From the NCBI GenBank assembly GCA_030153045.1, contig JASLID010000065.1:1-18193 (forward strand): a DNA stretch of 18,193 bases. The letters are read 5' to 3'. The notes beneath the pieces are model-generated. The model searched no databases, was not told the DNA's origin, and saw nothing but the letters and a program-made list of their open reading frames with translations. The translations under genes and the position numbers were made by a program. This document shows, piece by piece, positions 1-7,418 of this stretch (position 1 is the first letter of the stretch; each line of letters begins with the position of its first letter). This DNA is from Flavobacterium sp. (GTDB lineage: Bacteria > Bacteroidota > Bacteroidia > Flavobacteriales > Flavobacteriaceae).

Positions 1-488
1 TAGAATTTGCGCCAACATTTATCTCCATTATTATGGCTGGAAAAATGGGCTCATTCATTACCTCAAGCATAGGAACCATGCGTGTTACCGAACAAATAGA
101 TGCCTTAGAAGTAATGGGTGTAAACTCTTTAAATTATTTGGTTTTCCCCAAATTAATTGCCTTGCTTTTGTATCCTTTCGTGATAGGCATTAGCATGTTT
201 TTAGGCGTTTTTGGAGGTTGGCTTGCTGCTGTTTATGGTGGTTTTACTTCGAGTGAAGAATTCATTACAGGTATTCAAACCGAATTCATTCCGTTTCATA
301 TTGCTTATGCTTTTATTAAAACATTCGTATTTGCCTTATTACTAGCAACCATTCCTTCGTTTCACGGCTATTACATGAAAGGTGGAGCACTTGAAGTAGG
401 CAAAGCCAGTACTGTTTCGTTTGTTTGGACTTCTGTCGTAATCATTTTAATGAACTATATTTTAACCCAACTTCTTTTAACCAACTAA
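1..488 (+). CDS. mlaE: MlaE-family ABC transporter permease (3' part)
   Basis: Permease subunit of an Mla/YrbE-type lipid-transport ABC system in the inner membrane; the family moves phospholipids or other lipids between the envelope membranes. The reading frame is open from base 3 and has no stop upstream of the Met codon at 33, so the gene begins outside the window and that Met is internal. The stretch MAGKMGSFITSSIGTMRVTEQ followed by IDALEVMGVNSLNYLV is the conserved cytoplasmic signature of the MlaE family (GTMRVTEQIDALEVMG). Three or four hydrophobic segments follow, as expected for the C-terminal half of this roughly 250-residue family. Its stop is three bases before the ATPase start, so the two genes are co-transcribed. 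The family assignment is firm; the substrate is inferred from the family only. Confidence 0.93.
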   Translation, partial: EFAPTFISIIMAGKMGSFITSSIGTMRVTEQIDALEVMGVNSLNYLVFPKLIALLLYPFVIGISMFLGVFGGWLAAVYGGFTSSEEFITGIQTEFIPFHIAYAFIKTFVFALLLATIPSFHGYYMKGGALEVGKASTVSFVWTSVVIILMNYILTQLLLTN

Positions 489-491
489 ACT

Positions 492-1259
492 ATGATTGAA
501 GTAAAAGACATCAAAAAATCTTTTGGCGACCAAATGGTTTTAAAAGGAGTTTCAACAACGCTTGATACTGGAAAAACCAATTTAATTATTGGACAAAGTG
601 GTTCTGGAAAAACGGTTTTTTTAAAATCATTGCTTGGCATTCACACCCCTGAAAGCGGTACTATTTCTTTCGATGGAAGAATTTATTCAGACTTAGATGA
701 CGATGAAAAACGCGAGTTGAGAACAGAAATAGGTATGGTATTTCAAGGAAGTGCTTTATTCGATTCGATGACCGTGGAAGAAAACATCGGATTCCCATTG
801 AAAATGTTTACCACTAAAACGCCAAAACAAATTAAAGAGCGTGTCGATTTTGTAATTGAACGAGTGAATTTGATTAATGCCCATACCAAAAAACCTTCTG
901 AATTATCTGGAGGTATGCAAAAACGTGTTGCTATTGGCCGAGCCATTGTAAACAACCCGAAATATTTATTTTGTGACGAACCCAACTCAGGATTAGATCC
1001 AAAAACAGCCATTGTAATTGATAACTTAATTCAGGAAATTACTGCCGAATATAATATCACTACCGTGATTAATACACACGATATGAACTCGGTAATGGAA
1101 ATTGGCGATAAAATTGTGTTTTTGAAAAACGGATTAAAAGCTTGGGAAGGCAATAAAAGTGAAATTTTCAAAACCGACAACGAAGCCGTTACTGATTTTG
1201 TATATTCTTCCGAATTGTTTAAAAAAGTAAGAGAAGCAGTTTTGAAGGAGGGGATTTAA
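492..1259 (+). CDS. mlaF: MlaF-family ABC transporter ATP-binding protein
   Basis: ATPase that powers the adjacent MlaE-type permease. The 255-residue protein is one complete nucleotide-binding domain: Walker A GQSGSGKT at 34-41, Q-loop glutamine at 85, signature LSGGMQKR at 138-145, Walker B YLFCDEP at 158-164 with catalytic Glu163, D-loop NSGLDP, and the H-loop histidine at 196 in INTHD. The signature LSGGMQKR and the DEPxSGLDP sequence are typical of the Mkl/MlaF branch rather than of amino-acid or sugar importers. Asn replaces the usual Thr in DEPTSGLDP, a mild change. It starts three bases after the permease stop. An MlaD-type substrate-binding gene does not follow; the next gene is convergent, only 8 bases away, with no hairpin terminator visible between them. 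Confidence 0.95.
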   Translation: MIEVKDIKKSFGDQMVLKGVSTTLDTGKTNLIIGQSGSGKTVFLKSLLGIHTPESGTISFDGRIYSDLDDDEKRELRTEIGMVFQGSALFDSMTVEENIGFPLKMFTTKTPKQIKERVDFVIERVNLINAHTKKPSELSGGMQKRVAIGRAIVNNPKYLFCDEPNSGLDPKTAIVIDNLIQEITAEYNITTVINTHDMNSVMEIGDKIVFLKNGLKAWEGNKSEIFKTDNEAVTDFVYSSELFKKVREAVLKEGI

Positions 1260-1267
1260 AATAGTAT

Positions 1268-1933
1268 TTATTGTGTTTTAAGTTTTTTTCTTATTTCTCT
1301 TATTTTAAGTTTAACTATGTCTAATAGTTTTTTTATTTCTGAATTATTATTAAACTTATAACGAAGTAAATTCCTTTTATTTTCTTTATTATAGAGTTCA
1401 TAAAATTCGTTTGGTTCATCTGATTTCATTTCTTCGAATGAATCATATTTGCTTTCATCAATAAAAGCTATATCGCTAATTTCAATATCACTTATTTTAT
1501 ATGAAGGAAAGGATAATAAATAATATTTATAATGATTTATTCTTGTCTCCAACCAAATGTCTTTTTCTTTATTGTACGACAAAGGATACTGAATTTTAAT
1601 AGTATCTAATGCGATACTTTTCGATTTTATAAAGAGGAATGGATCATTTTTCCATTCTTTAAACGATATTGTTTTTGAACTTCCACAGATATTGAAGCTT
1701 TTGATATAAAAACCTTTATTATTTTTCCAAAGAACGTAGGTGTCTTCAGGATTTCCGGAATTGGTGTATTCCTTACAAGGCGGGTTCATAACCAAACAAC
1801 CTGAACACATGTCTTTAAAAACAAAAATTTCGTTCGATTTATCTTTCGTTAATAATTCAACGAATTGATTCGATTGTGCTTTTACATTACATAAATTCAA
1901 AAAAGAAAAAAATAGTATTAGTAGATTTTTCAT
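1268..1933 (-). CDS. Exported hypothetical protein with paired cysteines
   Basis: I do not recognise this 221-residue protein. It begins with a short Lys-Asn charged start, a hydrophobic stretch (LLILFFSFLNL) and an Ala-Gln junction near residues 19-20, which together make a convincing signal peptide. There is no lipobox cysteine at the cut site (Cys16 lies inside the hydrophobic part in a poor context), so a soluble periplasmic or secreted protein is more likely than a lipoprotein. The mature part has CSGC at 43-46, Cys53 in PPCKEY and Cys83 in NICGS, then a Lys/Glu/Tyr-rich region and a basic C-terminal helix. No type IX C-terminal sorting domain is visible. It is the last gene of the - strand unit, 16 bases after manC. 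The CxxC could be a disulfide or metal site, but no thioredoxin fold is evident. Confidence 0.72.
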   Translation of the reverse strand: MKNLLILFFSFLNLCNVKAQSNQFVELLTKDKSNEIFVFKDMCSGCLVMNPPCKEYTNSGNPEDTYVLWKNNKGFYIKSFNICGSSKTISFKEWKNDPFLFIKSKSIALDTIKIQYPLSYNKEKDIWLETRINHYKYYLLSFPSYKISDIEISDIAFIDESKYDSFEEMKSDEPNEFYELYNKENKRNLLRYKFNNNSEIKKLLDIVKLKIREIRKKLKTQ

Positions 1934-1949
1934 AATTCTATACTAAATG

Positions 1950-3008
1950 CTATTTACCCAACTTCGCCACAACTGCTTTGATATCTTGCTCTTTGCTTTT
2001 TGGATATATAAGCAAGACATCATCTTTATCTACAATTATATAGTCGTTTAATCCGTCGATGATAATTAGTTTTTTTCCGTCGGTTCTAACGATATTGTTG
2101 GATGCGTTTTCTAAAACCACAGTAGCATTTACAACTGCGTTATTGTTTTCGTCTTTGTCTAATTTTTCATGAAGTGAACCCCAAGTCCCCAAGTCATTCC
2201 AATCGAATGTAGCTGGCAAAACATAAACGTTGTCTGCATTTTCCATAACCGCATAATCAATAGAGATATTTTCAGCAAGTGCATAATTATCTTCAATAAA
2301 TCGCTTTTCAGAAGGCGTATTATAACTTTCAAAACCTTGATGAAACAAGTTATCCATTTGAGGTTGAAATTTAGCAAACGCTTCAGTTATGGTTTTGACA
2401 CTCCAAATAAAAATTCCGCCATTCCACAAGAAATTACCACTATCCAAAAACGATTTTGCCGTTTCATAATCTGGTTTCTCTCTGAATTGATTTACTTTTT
2501 TTATTGGATTCGGATCGGTTTTATCGTATTCGATATACCCAAAACCCGTATTGGGAAACGTGGGTTGAATACCCAAAGTCATCAAAGCGCTTTCTTTAGT
2601 ACAAAAATCAAAACACTGTTGTAAGTTTTCTGTAAAAGCGACTTCATCTTCAATCCAGTGATCGCTTGGTGCTACCACCATTACGGCATCGGGATTTAGT
2701 TTTTGAATTTTTAGCGACGCATACAAAATACATGGGGCAGTATTACGCATTGCCGGCTCTAATAAAACCTGTTCTTGCTTTACTTGAGGTAACTGCTCTA
2801 AAACCAAATCATTGTATTTTTCATTGGTTAAAATCAAGATATTCTCAACAGGAATAAGTTTGGCTAATCTAGAGAAAGTCTTTTGTATCAACGTTTCTCC
2901 AGAACCCAACATATCGTGAAATTGCTTTGGAAATTCGGTGGTACTTACTGGCCAAAATCGTGAACCAACGCCACCAGCCATTAATATTGCGTAATAATTT
3001 TTATTCAT
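1950..3008 (-). CDS. manC: Mannose-1-phosphate guanylyltransferase
   Basis: Makes GDP-mannose from mannose-1-phosphate and GTP in the cytoplasm, feeding mannose and fucose into surface polysaccharides and glycoproteins. The 352-residue protein starts with the nucleotidyltransferase signature GGVGSRFWP at 12-20 and FPKQF at 26-30. It continues with VVAPSDHWI, the NTGFGYIEY segment and FREKPDYETA, then NFLWNGGIF and the DWNDLGTWGSL motif, all typical of the ManC/CpsB family. It is the short single-function form: the C-terminal cupin (phosphomannose isomerase) domain of roughly 470-residue bifunctional ManC proteins is absent. It lies 10 bases downstream of the SprT-like gene and 16 bases upstream of the exported hypothetical, so the three probably share a transcript. 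No separate promoter is evident. Assignment is secure. Confidence 0.95.
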   Translation of the reverse strand: MNKNYYAILMAGGVGSRFWPVSTTEFPKQFHDMLGSGETLIQKTFSRLAKLIPVENILILTNEKYNDLVLEQLPQVKQEQVLLEPAMRNTAPCILYASLKIQKLNPDAVMVVAPSDHWIEDEVAFTENLQQCFDFCTKESALMTLGIQPTFPNTGFGYIEYDKTDPNPIKKVNQFREKPDYETAKSFLDSGNFLWNGGIFIWSVKTITEAFAKFQPQMDNLFHQGFESYNTPSEKRFIEDNYALAENISIDYAVMENADNVYVLPATFDWNDLGTWGSLHEKLDKDENNNAVVNATVVLENASNNIVRTDGKKLIIIDGLNDYIIVDKDDVLLIYPKSKEQDIKAVVAKLGK

Positions 3009-3018
3009 TTTGTACTTT

Positions 3019-3618
3019 CTAACTTGGCAACAATTCTACTTCAGCATTAGGATTAAATAAATAAATACGTCCAGAACTTACTTCTTGACATTCGTATCTT
3101 TTTAATCGCAACGCTACTTTTTTGAAAATCTTGCCATTATGTATTCTAAAAACACTTCCGTAAGGAATTTCAAAGATATAATTTTTATCGTTTACAGGGT
3201 CAAATTGTTTTAATGCCAAAGACAAAGTTGCATCTGTGTCGCTACTTGCTTTTGGGTTTCTAAAATGCCTTGCTAACAAGGGCAACAATTGGTTTGGAAA
3301 AATCTCAGGTCGAATAAACGGCACCATCAACCTTTGAAAGGTTAATTTCCATTCGTCTCCGTGTGGTTTTATGTTCCGACCGTATTTTTCGAAAGCCACC
3401 AAATGCGCAATTTCATGAATTAAAGTCATCAGAAATCGGTACTTATTCAAACTGGCATTAACTGTAATTAAGTGAAAACCCTGCGCGTCTTTTCTGTAAT
3501 CGCCGTGACGTGTGACGCGTTCGTTGACAATTTTAAGATGTACGTGATTGATTTTGATTAACTCAAAACACATGTCAACCGAATGCTCCGGGAGATATTT
3601 GAACAACACTTCACTCAT
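3019..3618 (-). CDS. SprT-like zinc metalloprotease-fold protein
   Basis: A 199-residue protein with the SprT-like domain. The zincin motif HEIAH lies at 68-72 (His68, Glu69, His72) and a further candidate ligand, His86, sits in IKPHGDEWK, matching the HExxH...H spacing of SprT/Spartan-type domains. In eukaryotes such domains cleave DNA-protein crosslinks; the bacterial substrate is unknown, so only the fold and a likely zinc-dependent peptidase activity are supported. There is no signal peptide, so it should be cytoplasmic. It is the first gene of the - strand unit with manC. Its start lies 29 bases from the first possible start of the divergent methyltransferase gene, which makes an extremely short shared promoter region. 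Confidence 0.88.
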   Translation of the reverse strand: MSEVLFKYLPEHSVDMCFELIKINHVHLKIVNERVTRHGDYRKDAQGFHLITVNASLNKYRFLMTLIHEIAHLVAFEKYGRNIKPHGDEWKLTFQRLMVPFIRPEIFPNQLLPLLARHFRNPKASSDTDATLSLALKQFDPVNDKNYIFEIPYGSVFRIHNGKIFKKVALRLKRYECQEVSSGRIYLFNPNAEVELLPS

Positions 3619-3665
3619 TATTACAAATTTATTTATTTTTAGCAGAAATGCTATATATTTATTCG

Positions 3666-4340
3666 ATGAATGAAGAAATAAAAATATACTATAACGATTT
3701 GGCTTCTACTTACGATTCCAATCGATTTAATAATTCATACGGAAAATATATCGACCAGCAGGAACGTGTTTTTTTGGATGTTTTTCTGAAAACAAAACCG
3801 TTAGATAAAATTCTCGATTTAGGCTGCGGAACAGGGCGTTTTTTAGATTTGGCAAATTTTGGAGTTGACATAAGTCCAAATATGATTGAAATTGCCAAAA
3901 ACAAATTCCCTGACAAAGAAATAAAAGAAGGTTCTGTATCAGACATCCCTTTTCAGGATCATTTTTTTGACGCCATTTATTCTCTGCATGTCATCATGCA
4001 TCTGGATAAGGAAATCACATCTGAATTCCTGAAGGAAGCGCATCAAAAACTGAATGCAAAAGGCACATTGATTTTTGATTTTCCTTCCGGCAAAAGAAGA
4101 CTCGCTACAAATTACAATGCCAAGAACTGGCACGCAGCAAATCAATTCTCAATTGAAGAAATAATGCGAATGACAGAAAGCAACTGGGTTTTAAAAGATT
4201 ACAGAGGAATTCTTTTTATACCCATTCATCGTTTGCCATCCTCTGTCAGAAGTTTTTTTATTAAAATTGACAACTATCTTTGCAGGTCTCTTCTAAGAGA
4301 ATATGCTTCCTATATTATTATTGAATTAGAAAAAAAATGA
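3666..4340 (+). CDS. Class I SAM-dependent methyltransferase
   Basis: A cytoplasmic methyltransferase of 224 residues with a Rossmann core. Motif I is DLGCGTG at 51-57, followed by an acidic residue in VDIS (Asp69) that should bind the ribose of S-adenosylmethionine, and by the FFDAIYSLHVIMHL segment of strands 4-5. The N-terminal YYNDLASTYDSNRF is the usual lead-in of this family. I chose the ATG at 3666; an in-frame ATG at 3648 would add only MLYIYS, and a TAttTTTA box at 3634-3641 would leave that longer start almost without a leader. The substrate cannot be told from sequence. The stop overlaps the start of the VanW-family gene (ATGA, four bases), so the two are translationally coupled and probably act together, perhaps on an envelope glycan or lipid. 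Confidence 0.88.
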   Translation: MNEEIKIYYNDLASTYDSNRFNNSYGKYIDQQERVFLDVFLKTKPLDKILDLGCGTGRFLDLANFGVDISPNMIEIAKNKFPDKEIKEGSVSDIPFQDHFFDAIYSLHVIMHLDKEITSEFLKEAHQKLNAKGTLIFDFPSGKRRLATNYNAKNWHAANQFSIEEIMRMTESNWVLKDYRGILFIPIHRLPSSVRSFFIKIDNYLCRSLLREYASYIIIELEKK

Positions 4341-5035
4341 AACTTAAAGCATTAATTCCAAAGAAAATAAAAACAAAAGCTCAAATTTTCAGACGATTTT
4401 GGTCGGATAGAAATATTGCATTTGCAGGCAAAGATCATTTCAAAATTTCATTTCAAAACTCTATTTCAACAAAACAGGAGATCAAAAATGGTGCTTTTTT
4501 CGAAAACAAATTACACAATATTACCATCGCTTCGTATAAAATCGAACCTGTGCTAATTCAACCCAATGAGTTTTTTTCATTTTGGAAAATTGTTGGTGAA
4601 CCTAATAGAAAAAACAATTTCAGAGCCGGAAGAAACATTCTCAACGGAAAAGTTTCAGAGGAAATTGGTGGCGGGTTGTGCCAGCTTTCCAGCATTATTT
4701 ATTTTACAGCTTTAAAAACAAATCTTGAAATCACGGAACGCCACAATCATTCTTTAGATATTTACAACGAGGAAGAACGCTTTACACCATTGGGCGCAGA
4801 TGCAACTGTTGTTTATGGCTATAAAGATTTGAGAATTAAAAACACATTGCCTTTTCCTGTAAAATTCTCTTTCACTTTTGAGGAAAATTTTATAAGCTGT
4901 CATTTGTTAAGTACTGAAAAAATAGACGAGAATCAACTTGATTTTAATAGGAATTACAAAGAAAAAACCATTGAAGTTTCAACCACAAAAAATAATAGTC
5001 ATTACTGTTTTTCTATTTACAAAAAACAGGCTTAA
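4337..5035 (+). CDS. VanW family protein
   Basis: A 232-residue member of the VanW family, named after an accessory gene of vanB-type vancomycin resistance clusters whose biochemical role is not established. The diagnostic core is present: GGGLCQLSS at 111-119, then EITERHNHSLDIY with His136 and His138, and the PLGADATVVYGYKDLRIKN block from 151. Upstream, FFSFWKIVGEP at 79-89 matches the conserved FSFxxxxGxx lead-in of the family. There is no signal peptide or membrane segment, and the N-terminus is strongly basic (MKLKALIPKKIKTK). No vanHAX or other resistance genes are nearby, so resistance should not be inferred. It is coupled to the methyltransferase by an ATGA overlap, and its stop overlaps the stop of the opposite-strand dehydrogenase gene by four bases. 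Confidence 0.9.
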   Translation: MKLKALIPKKIKTKAQIFRRFWSDRNIAFAGKDHFKISFQNSISTKQEIKNGAFFENKLHNITIASYKIEPVLIQPNEFFSFWKIVGEPNRKNNFRAGRNILNGKVSEEIGGGLCQLSSIIYFTALKTNLEITERHNHSLDIYNEEERFTPLGADATVVYGYKDLRIKNTLPFPVKFSFTFEENFISCHLLSTEKIDENQLDFNRNYKEKTIEVSTTKNNSHYCFSIYKKQA

Positions 5036-5709
5036 GGTGTAGTCGATGAAACTTGAAGCACTTTACCGTTATAATATTTATTTCCGGTTAGTGCAAAATT
5101 GAATATATAATCGGACATTTCTTTGGCTGAAATTGGTGCTTCATAACCTGGAAAGGCTTCTTGTAGCATTTCTGTTTGCACAGCACCAAGCGCTAACACA
5201 TTGAATGCAATCCCTTGTTCTTTGTATTCTTCAGCTAACAATTCCGATAAAGTAATTACCGCACCTTTACTTGAACTATACGCTGCTAATCCGGCAAATT
5301 TCATACTCCCCTGAATGCCTCCCATAGAACTAATGGTTACGACATGACTTCCTTTTGACAAAAATGGAATGCAAATTCGAGTCAGATTCGCCACTCCAAA
5401 AACATTGACTTTGTATACGTTTTCAAATTCTTCAGAAGAAATTTGATCGAATGGTTTTAACAACAATGATCCCGCATTGTGAATAATAACATCAACTTTT
5501 TTCCACGTATGTGAAAGGAAATTTTCTATTTTTTGCAAGTCCTTTTCTACAGCCAAATCCACCGAAAGACAGGTAATATTCGAGTTTTCGATTAAAGCTT
5601 GTGGTGTTTTTCTTGAAATAGCCAATACGTTATGACCGGCCTTTGCAAATTGCAATGCCAATTCGTAACCTATTCCGCGAGAAGTTCCTGTGATGATGAT
5701 ATTTTTCAT
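5032..5709 (-). CDS. Short-chain dehydrogenase/reductase (SDR)
   Basis: A 225-residue classical-type SDR oxidoreductase. The NAD(P) binding motif TGTSRGIG is at 7-14, NAG at 78-80, Ser127/Ser128 follow TI, and the catalytic pair Tyr144 and Lys148 sits in AAYSSSKGA. An Arg at 33 after the second strand (AISRK) hints at NADP(H) preference, which is inference. The protein is slightly short for the family (usually about 250), trimmed at the C-terminus, so the substrate-binding lid is small; the substrate is unknown. The gene is downstream of pdhC but separated from it by a hairpin terminator. Its start codon lies inside a 14-base perfect palindrome that abuts a second one, suggesting its own regulation. 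It ends tail-to-tail with the VanW gene. Confidence 0.92.
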   Translation of the reverse strand: MKNIIITGTSRGIGYELALQFAKAGHNVLAISRKTPQALIENSNITCLSVDLAVEKDLQKIENFLSHTWKKVDVIIHNAGSLLLKPFDQISSEEFENVYKVNVFGVANLTRICIPFLSKGSHVVTISSMGGIQGSMKFAGLAAYSSSKGAVITLSELLAEEYKEQGIAFNVLALGAVQTEMLQEAFPGYEAPISAKEMSDYIFNFALTGNKYYNGKVLQVSSTTP

Positions 5710-5718
5710 TCGAATGAA
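5705..5718. repeat. 14-base perfect palindrome over the SDR start codon
   Basis: TTCATTCGAATGAA reads the same on both strands. The SDR start codon (bases 5709-5707 on the - strand) lies inside it, where a bound repressor or an RNA hairpin could block initiation. Function is inferred from position only. Confidence 0.45.
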
Positions 5719-5731
5719 TTTTAGCTAAAAT
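5718..5731. repeat. 14-base perfect palindrome upstream of the SDR gene
   Basis: ATTTTAGCTAAAAT is self-complementary, shares base 5718 with the preceding palindrome, and ends against the U-tract of the pdhC terminator. It is a candidate operator half of a two-site region in front of the SDR gene, though AT-rich palindromes of this length do arise by chance. Confidence 0.4.
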
Positions 5732-5768
5732 AAAAAAAATCTCATCAAGATAGTCAAGATGAGATTTT
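5732..5768 (-). terminator. Rho-independent terminator after pdhC
   Basis: Bases 5736-5746 (AAAATCTCATC) pair perfectly with 5758-5768 (GATGAGATTTT), giving an 11-bp stem with an 11-base loop. On the - strand transcript the stem is followed by a run of U from 5739 to 5732, partly shared with the stem. It lies about 20 bases beyond the pdhC stop and should end the pdhA-pdhC message before the SDR gene. Confidence 0.8.
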
Positions 5769-5789
5769 ATATTTAAAACCAATTGACAA

Positions 5790-7415
5790 TTATGCCAACA
5801 TGGTTACTGGATTTTCAACAAATTGTTTTAATGTTTGCAAGAATTGAGCTCCTGTTGCTCCGTCCACAGTCCTGTGATCGCAAGCTAAAGTTACTTTCAT
5901 CGTATTTCCAACAACGATTTGACCATTTCTAACTACAGGCTTTTCAACGATAGCTCCTACAGATAAAATGGCTGAATTGGGTTGATTGATAATCGAAGTA
6001 AATTCAGTAATACCAAACATACCAAGGTTAGACACAGTAAATGTACTTCCATCCATTTCAGCTGGAGTCAATTTCTTGTTTTTTGCTTTTCCTGCTAAAT
6101 CTTTTACGCTAGCACCAATTTGAGACAAGCTCATTTGGTCTGCAAAATTTAAAACTGGCACTACTAATCCGTCTTCAACTGCTACAGCTACACCAATATT
6201 TACGTGGTGGTTGATGATCATAGCGTCTGCTGTCCACTGAGAATTGACTTGCGGGTGTTTTTTCAACGCCATGGCACAAGCTTTCACCACCATATCATTG
6301 AACGACACTTTGGTATCTGGAATAGTATTGATTGTTGCTCTCGATTTCATGGCTTCATCCATCGCAATTTCGATAGTCAAATAGAAATGAGGAGCAGTAA
6401 ATATAGATTCTGATAAACGTTTCGCAATGGTTTTACGCATTTGCGAGTTTTTGATTTCTTCTGAGAATTTTTCTCCTGCAGGAACAAATGGTTTTACTGC
6501 AGAAGCAGTTGAAGCTGCTGGAGCAGAAGTAGTTTGAGCAGCGGCAGCTTGAGGAGTAAATCCTTCCACGTCGCTTTTTACAATTCTTCCGTTTTCACCA
6601 GAACCTTTTACTTGAGATAAATTGATTCCTTTGTCTTGAGCTATTTTTTTAGCCAAAGGCGAAGCAAAAACTCTATCAGAAGTGTTTGTATTTGTTGATT
6701 CTTGTATGTTATTAGCAACTGGAATAGCAACTTCTGCAGTTTTCTCAGCTACAGGAGCAACCGCTGGAGCACCTGATTTGAAACCAGCTACCACACCAGA
6801 AACATCTGTTCCTGCTGGGCCAATAATCGCTAAAATGCTATCAACCGGAGCCGTTTCTCCTTCGTTGATACCAATATATAATAAAGTTCCTGCATTGAAT
6901 GACTCAAACTCCATCGTCGCTTTATCTGTTTCAATTTCAGCAAGGATATCGCCTTCTTTAACTACATCACCTACTTTTTTCAACCAAGTCGCAACGGTAC
7001 CATCAGTCATGGTGTCGCTCAAACGAGGCATAGTAATAATTTTAACTCCTGCTGGAAGTTCAGCTGCTGCTGCTTTAGGCGCTTCTGCTTTTACTTCAGT
7101 CGCTGGAGCCGAAGCTTCAGCTGTTTCGGTTTTTGGAGCTGGAGTTCCACCACTTAATAAAGACGAAATATCTTCACCGGCAGTACCAATAATCGCTAAA
7201 AGTGAATCGACTGGTGCCGACTCTCCTTCTTGAATTCCAATATGCAAAAGTGTTCCTGCATTGAAAGACTCAAACTCCATGGTCGCTTTGTCTGTTTCAA
7301 TTTCAGCCAAAATATCACCTTCTTTGATGGTATCACCTACTTTTTTAAGCCAAGTTGCTACTGTTCCTTCCGTCATAGTATCGCTCAAACGAGGCATTGT
7401 AATTACTGTTGCCAT
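5790..7415 (-). CDS. pdhC: Pyruvate dehydrogenase E2, dihydrolipoamide acetyltransferase
   Basis: E2 core of the pyruvate dehydrogenase complex, which transfers the acetyl group from lipoamide to CoA in the cytoplasm. The 541 residues hold two lipoyl domains (about 4-80 and 126-202), each with the lipoyl lysine in ETDKATM (Lys43 and Lys165). Ala/Pro/Glu-rich flexible linkers follow, then a peripheral subunit-binding domain (about 248-285, VFASPLAKKIAQDKG through GENGRIVKSDV) and a C-terminal catalytic domain from about 315. The active-site motif DHRTVDGA gives His514 and Asp518. The start is three bases after the pdhA stop, so the subunits are made from one message in matched amounts. E1-beta and E3 genes are not in the window, as expected where the complex genes are split. 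A branched-chain E2 is the alternative, but the pairing with this E1-alpha makes pyruvate likely. Confidence 0.95.
   Translation of the reverse strand: MATVITMPRLSDTMTEGTVATWLKKVGDTIKEGDILAEIETDKATMEFESFNAGTLLHIGIQEGESAPVDSLLAIIGTAGEDISSLLSGGTPAPKTETAEASAPATEVKAEAPKAAAAELPAGVKIITMPRLSDTMTDGTVATWLKKVGDVVKEGDILAEIETDKATMEFESFNAGTLLYIGINEGETAPVDSILAIIGPAGTDVSGVVAGFKSGAPAVAPVAEKTAEVAIPVANNIQESTNTNTSDRVFASPLAKKIAQDKGINLSQVKGSGENGRIVKSDVEGFTPQAAAAQTTSAPAASTASAVKPFVPAGEKFSEEIKNSQMRKTIAKRLSESIFTAPHFYLTIEIAMDEAMKSRATINTIPDTKVSFNDMVVKACAMALKKHPQVNSQWTADAMIINHHVNIGVAVAVEDGLVVPVLNFADQMSLSQIGASVKDLAGKAKNKKLTPAEMDGSTFTVSNLGMFGITEFTSIINQPNSAILSVGAIVEKPVVRNGQIVVGNTMKVTLACDHRTVDGATGAQFLQTLKQFVENPVTMLA
6810..7406 (-). 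repeat. Tandem lipoyl-domain duplication within pdhC
   Basis: Two copies of a roughly 230-base segment (7176-7406 and 6810-7040) lie 366 bases apart and encode the two lipoyl domains. Long stretches are nearly the same at DNA level, for example around the lipoyl lysine, with scattered synonymous changes. The segment between the copies encodes an Ala/Pro-rich linker. Confidence 0.85.
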
Positions 7416-7418
7416 AAT

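Noticed and set aside
1268..1933. A type IX secreted cargo protein
   Set aside because: The signal peptide is present but the C-terminus is a basic helix-like tail, without the beta-rich sorting domain motifs.
3619..3647. TAAATTTG on the - strand (3624-3631) as a promoter for the SprT-like gene
   Set aside because: It matches TAnnTTTG, but the start site would fall on the start codon itself and no TTG lies at the -33 distance, so chance in AT-rich DNA is as likely.
4337..5035. A vancomycin-resistance locus
   Set aside because: Only a VanW homolog is present; no ligase, dehydrogenase, dipeptidase or two-component genes of a van cluster are nearby, and VanW alone is widespread.
3648..5035. 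Recent horizontal transfer of the methyltransferase-VanW pair on a mobile element
   Set aside because: No transposase, integrase, tRNA or flanking repeats are visible, and base composition by eye resembles the neighbours; only synteny comparison could settle it.
6682..7233. A 183-codon open frame on the + strand opposite pdhC
   Set aside because: It mirrors the Ala/Pro-rich linkers and lipoyl domains of a clear E2 gene; its Ala/Ser/Val-rich translation has no family features. It is an antisense shadow.
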